Part shown: one piece after another, positions 6,947 through 9,514 of the stretch
How positions within the stretch are numbered: position 1 is the first letter of the stretch
Layout of the letters: every line of letters starts with the position of its first letter
Origin: Anaerolineae bacterium
Lineage (GTDB): Bacteria > Chloroflexota > Anaerolineae > B4-G1 > SLSP01
Length of the DNA stretch: 9,514 nt
Direction: 5' to 3'
Assembly: GCA_016927095.1 (NCBI GenBank)
Contig: JAFGNI010000541.1
Span: 1 to 9,514, forward strand
Translations under genes and position numbers: made by a program
Notes under the pieces: generated by a model
Databases searched by the model: none
The model's input: the letters and a program-made list of their open reading frames with translations, nothing else
What the model was told of the DNA's origin: nothing

Positions 6947-7407
6947 TTTGTTTTCTCCTCGTCGAAATGAAGCAGGTAGTTCGCCGCTTTGGGGTCGGCG
7001 CCCAGCTCTCGCCAGGCCACTTCATACTGGCCCGATGCCGCCTTGAGATCGACCTCGAAGCGCCACGTCCCCGGCGTGGCCTCGAAGCAGTAGGTGGCGC
7101 AACAGGGCGTTTCCTCCGTCACTTCTCCCTGACCGCGAGCATGTTGACCGAGCGGATTGGTGATCTGCCATTCTAGCGTCCCGGCCACCAGCCCGATACG
7201 GACACAGAGCTCCATTGGCCCATCTCCAGCCGCCACGTCATAGGTCTCGACCCGCACCGCAGTCTCTGCCTCGAAGCGCACCTGGTCCCGCCGGATCGGC
7301 GAGAAGCTAACAGCAGGCGTCTGCAAGACAGCTTTGCAGCCTGCGGCGACCAAGCATACAACGGCAACGACGATCAACATCCATCTCGCTCGGACATCAA
7401 CCCCCAA
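6943..7407 (-). CDS. Small predicted lipoprotein of unknown function
   Basis: Start choice: the frame is open from a GTG at 7449 that overlaps the kinase stop (TAGTG). That GTG has no Shine-Dalgarno site, whereas GGAGG (7414-7418) stands 6 nt before a TTG at 7407. Starting there gives 154 residues and a clean lipoprotein signal: two Arg, a hydrophobic core (MLIVVAVVCLV), then lipobox AAGC with Cys24. An ATG at 7380 is a third option. The mature part is about 130 residues, mostly beta-strand-like (LEWQITNPLG, TWRFEVDLKAASGQYEVAWREL). It holds four more cysteines, including CCATYC, which may form disulfides. No family is recognised. It would be anchored to the membrane on the outer face. The 4-nt GTGA overlap with the SDR gene suggests co-translation. 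It might bind a substrate or partner protein at the surface, but that is only inferred from context. Confidence 0.72.
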   Translation of the reverse strand: MGVDVRARWMLIVVAVVCLVAAGCKAVLQTPAVSFSPIRRDQVRFEAETAVRVETYDVAAGDGPMELCVRIGLVAGTLEWQITNPLGQHARGQGEVTEETPCCATYCFEATPGTWRFEVDLKAASGQYEVAWRELGADPKAANYLLHFDEEKTK

Positions 7408-7448
7408 GACGCACCTCCGGTCAGCGCGGAAACCCCGCTGCTCACTCA

Positions 7449-8969
7449 CTAGACGCGGTGCAACAACGACTTCAACGTCGGATACACCTCCCGGTAGAGC
7501 GCGTACCGCTCGGCATACACGCTAGCATGACTAGGAACGGGATCAAAGCGGCGGTCCAGGTGGACGGATTCTGAGGCCGCTCGCGCCAGACTCTCGAAAC
7601 ACCCAGCCGCGTGCCCTGCAAGCAGCGCAGCGCCCCAGCAAGCGGCATCCGTGACACGGGGAGTCACCACCGGAACACCGGTAATATCCGCTTTCAGCTG
7701 TAGCCAGTGCGCGGAACGCGCACCGCCACCGATGGCCCGTAACTCGTCGATAGCCACACCACCATCTCTCAGTGCCTCGAGATTCGTTCGCAGCTCGAAG
7801 GTCAGGCCCTCCAGAAGAGCTTTGACCAGCTCGGGCTTGGACGTTGCGAAGGTAAGCCCTAGGATCGCACCTTTGGATGCGGTGTCAAAGGTCGGCGTCC
7901 CACTGCCTGCGAAGTGGGGCAAGACCAGCAGAGAGGTCGGTGACTCCGGCATGTCGCTGAGCAGGAGATCATAGGCATCGCGACCCCTTGCAGCAGCCTG
8001 AGTCAACTCGCCCTCGCCGAATGTGTCGCGGAACCAGCGCAGCAACAGCCCGCCGCTGTGGTTCAGGGTCATCGCTACGTACAGACCCGGTACAGTGTGC
8101 GCATAGACGGAGATGTTCCCTGCGAAGAGCGCATCGGTGCGTCGCGGCTCAGCCAGCGCGACTTCCACCACCTCGGCGGTCCCGGTGGAGACCATCGCCA
8201 GGCCCGGCCTCGTCAGACCCACACCCAGCGCACCACAAGCCTGGTCGTGGCCCCCTGTCACTACCAAAGGCGGCGCCGCGAAACCAAGGTCGGCAGCGAG
8301 ATCGGGTCTTATCCGGCCCACGCCATGACCTGAGGGCCGGATCGTCGCCAGACGCTCAGCCGAGAGATCCAGGGCCGCAAGAATCTCGGGGGACCAGTCA
8401 CCGGCAAAGCCATCGTATAGCTGCGTCCGCGAGGCGAGACAGGTGCTGATGACAGATTCCCCGGTGAGCTTCTTGATCATGAAATCCTCGTACAGGAGGA
8501 ACTTGTCGGCCTGCGCCCAGATCCCCGGCGCATGGTCCCGCAACCAGGCCAACTTAGGCAGCGTGTTGATCGTGTGCACAGGCATACCGGTGCGGTCAAA
8601 GAGACTGCGCGCGCCAAAGCGATCGACCAGCCAGGCGTTCTGCTCCCCCGTGCGCGTGTCCATGCCCAGGATTGCGGGACGTAGAGCGTTGCCAGCCGCA
8701 TCCACCGGCATGACCGCCTCGCCCTGCACCGACAGCCCAAGAGCCTCGATCTCCTCACCGCAGGCCCAGTCCTGGGCGACAGTGGCAATCACCTCCCGCA
8801 ACGCATCCTGTGCCAGGCGCCAGACCAGCTCCGGATCCTGCTCCGCCCAGCCAGGATGCGGCATCGTCACCCCATACTCGCGGCTGGCGCTGGCGACCAG
8901 GGCGCCATCCTCCTCGAAGACCGCAGCCTTGCATCCGGTGGTGCCGATGTCCAACCCGATCAGTCGCAT
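7449..8969 (-). CDS. FGGY-family carbohydrate kinase (xylulokinase-like)
   Basis: Encodes 506 residues, typical for FGGY kinases. The ATG is preceded by GGGAG (8977-8981). Seen: the N-terminal ATP/phosphate motif [14 protein letters not shown] (5-18) with Asp7; MDTRT (103-107) after the sugar-binding segment; [11 protein letters not shown] (239-249) with the expected catalytic base Asp242; MVSTGTAE (259-266); and the C-terminal [16 protein letters not shown] (414-429), the FGGY nucleotide-binding signature region. Known: such kinases phosphorylate ketoses, polyols or sugar acids with ATP. Where xylulokinases carry GQMHG, this protein has VQGEA (81-85), so D-xylulose is doubtful and xylB would over-call it. 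It lies 96 bp after the SAF oxidoreductase gene and overlaps the lipoprotein frame by 1 nt. Probably it phosphorylates the ketose made by the isomerase in the same gene run. Confidence 0.93.
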   Translation of the reverse strand: MRLIGLDIGTTGCKAAVFEEDGALVASASREYGVTMPHPGWAEQDPELVWRLAQDALREVIATVAQDWACGEEIEALGLSVQGEAVMPVDAAGNALRPAILGMDTRTGEQNAWLVDRFGARSLFDRTGMPVHTINTLPKLAWLRDHAPGIWAQADKFLLYEDFMIKKLTGESVISTCLASRTQLYDGFAGDWSPEILAALDLSAERLATIRPSGHGVGRIRPDLAADLGFAAPPLVVTGGHDQACGALGVGLTRPGLAMVSTGTAEVVEVALAEPRRTDALFAGNISVYAHTVPGLYVAMTLNHSGGLLLRWFRDTFGEGELTQAAARGRDAYDLLLSDMPESPTSLLVLPHFAGSGTPTFDTASKGAILGLTFATSKPELVKALLEGLTFELRTNLEALRDGGVAIDELRAIGGGARSAHWLQLKADITGVPVVTPRVTDAACWGAALLAGHAAGCFESLARAASESVHLDRRFDPVPSHASVYAERYALYREVYPTLKSLLHRV

Positions 8970-9010
8970 AGCCGTACTCCCGTACCCATCTTGACCCCTT
9001 CTTGGACGAC

Positions 9011-9034
9011 CAGCTTCTAGGAAGCTGCGCAGCT
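9011..9034. other. Overlapping inverted repeats between the oxidoreductase and kinase genes
   Basis: CAGCTTC-TAG-GAAGCTG (9011-9027) is a perfect 7-bp stem. It overlaps the perfect 12-bp palindrome AGCTGCGCAGCT (9023-9034), so the two folds exclude each other. No T-run follows on the minus strand, so this looks more like an RNA-processing or stability element or a regulator site than a terminator. Confidence 0.35.
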
Positions 9035-9065
9035 ACCCGGAAGATTCAGCCCTTCGTCTTGTCGC

Positions 9066-9514
9066 TCATACCCCCAGGCGCTCCAGCGCAGCCATCAGGT
9101 TATCCCCTGACAGTGCGCCCGCCATCCAGCGATCCTGCAGCTGGCGCAACGAGAGGATCGTGGAAGGCTCATGGAGCTCCACATCGTCATAGGTGATGGG
9201 CTGATCCACGGCAACGGGACGCACGACCTTCGCCTGCTTGGCGAGGCCAACAGGCAGCAGGCAGTCCGCAGCAGCGGCCTCGTAGGTGTCAATGAGGCTG
9301 TAGAAGGTGATTCCTCCAATGCCGTCGAGCACGTCGCCGGGGGCTAGGTCCTGTTTCGCCACAGCGAAGACCTCAGCGACCAGATGGTCCAACGGCACCA
9401 TGTTGCTCCTGCCGCGAATCACCATCATCGCACAGGTGAGCGGCACCTCAATGCTACACAGATGGAAAGGACGGAAGAGCGTGTAATAGGGTCCCTTGCC
9501 CATGTCGCGTAGGA
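9066..9514 (-). CDS. SAF-domain NAD(P)-dependent oxidoreductase (homoserine dehydrogenase-like), C-terminal part
   Basis: The frame is open to the right edge, so the N-terminal Rossmann domain and the start lie outside; Met at 9503 is internal, preceded by LRD in frame. The visible 149 residues begin with GKGPYYTLFRPFHLCSIEVPL, a conserved region of the oxidoreductase family with a C-terminal SAF domain. The SAF part follows: VAVAKQDLAPGDVLDGIGG, then LLPVGLAKQAKVV and VDQPITYDDVEL. Known: these proteins resemble homoserine dehydrogenase in the NAD(P) domain, and several occur in sugar or polyol catabolic clusters, but the substrate is not predictable from the C-terminus. As the first gene visible in the minus-strand run it may supply the carbonyl or alcohol intermediate acted on downstream. 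Any promoter is beyond the window. Confidence 0.75.
   Translation of the reverse strand, partial: LRDMGKGPYYTLFRPFHLCSIEVPLTCAMMVIRGRSNMVPLDHLVAEVFAVAKQDLAPGDVLDGIGGITFYSLIDTYEAAAADCLLPVGLAKQAKVVRPVAVDQPITYDDVELHEPSTILSLRQLQDRWMAGALSGDNLMAALERLGV

Noticed and set aside
1..9514. CRISPR array, transposon ends or tRNA genes
   Set aside because: No regularly spaced repeats with variable spacers, no transposase frame and no cloverleaf-like sequence were found on either strand by eye.

Overview
The window is a GC-rich bacterial segment (roughly 60% GC by eye) with compact gene spacing, mixed ATG/GTG/TTG starts and Shine-Dalgarno sites. It holds eight protein-coding genes, two of them cut by the window edges. 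No tRNA, rRNA, transposon or CRISPR array was seen. Lineage is uncertain. The helicase type and the grouping of URO-D-like, FGGY-kinase and fucose-isomerase-fold genes would suit an uncultured Chloroflexota-like or similar soil or sediment bacterium, but that is inference only.

Layout. Positions 1-2208 (minus) encode the first 736 residues of a UvrD/AddB-like superfamily 1 helicase that runs off the left edge. Positions 2209-2518 are a divergent promoter region with a 21-bp tandem repeat, a nested inverted repeat and a good minus-strand promoter. Positions 2519-3577 (plus) encode a URO-D-superfamily protein that is not a typical HemE. Positions 3578-3851 are a convergent intergenic region with a near-perfect 39-bp palindrome (terminator-like), a second hairpin and a pyrimidine tract. 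From 3852 to the right edge six genes run on the minus strand. In transcription order they are: a SAF-domain oxidoreductase (5' end off the window), an FGGY sugar kinase, a small lipoprotein, an NAD-dependent SDR epimerase/dehydratase, a glutathione-peroxidase-family thiol peroxidase, and an L-fucose/L-arabinose-isomerase-fold protein.

The kinase-lipoprotein-SDR junctions overlap by 1 and 4 nt (TAGTG and GTGA), which implies translational coupling. The remaining gaps are 69-96 bp. Together the oxidoreductase, kinase, SDR and isomerase look like a catabolic set for an unidentified sugar, polyol or sugar acid: oxidation or reduction, aldose-ketose isomerisation and ketose phosphorylation. No transporter, aldolase or regulator lies in the window, so the substrate cannot be named. 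The main points of interest are the degenerate helicase motifs, the atypical URO-D protein facing the sugar operon, G-run tracts on both sides of the isomerase gene, and the repeat structures in the two intergenic regions.
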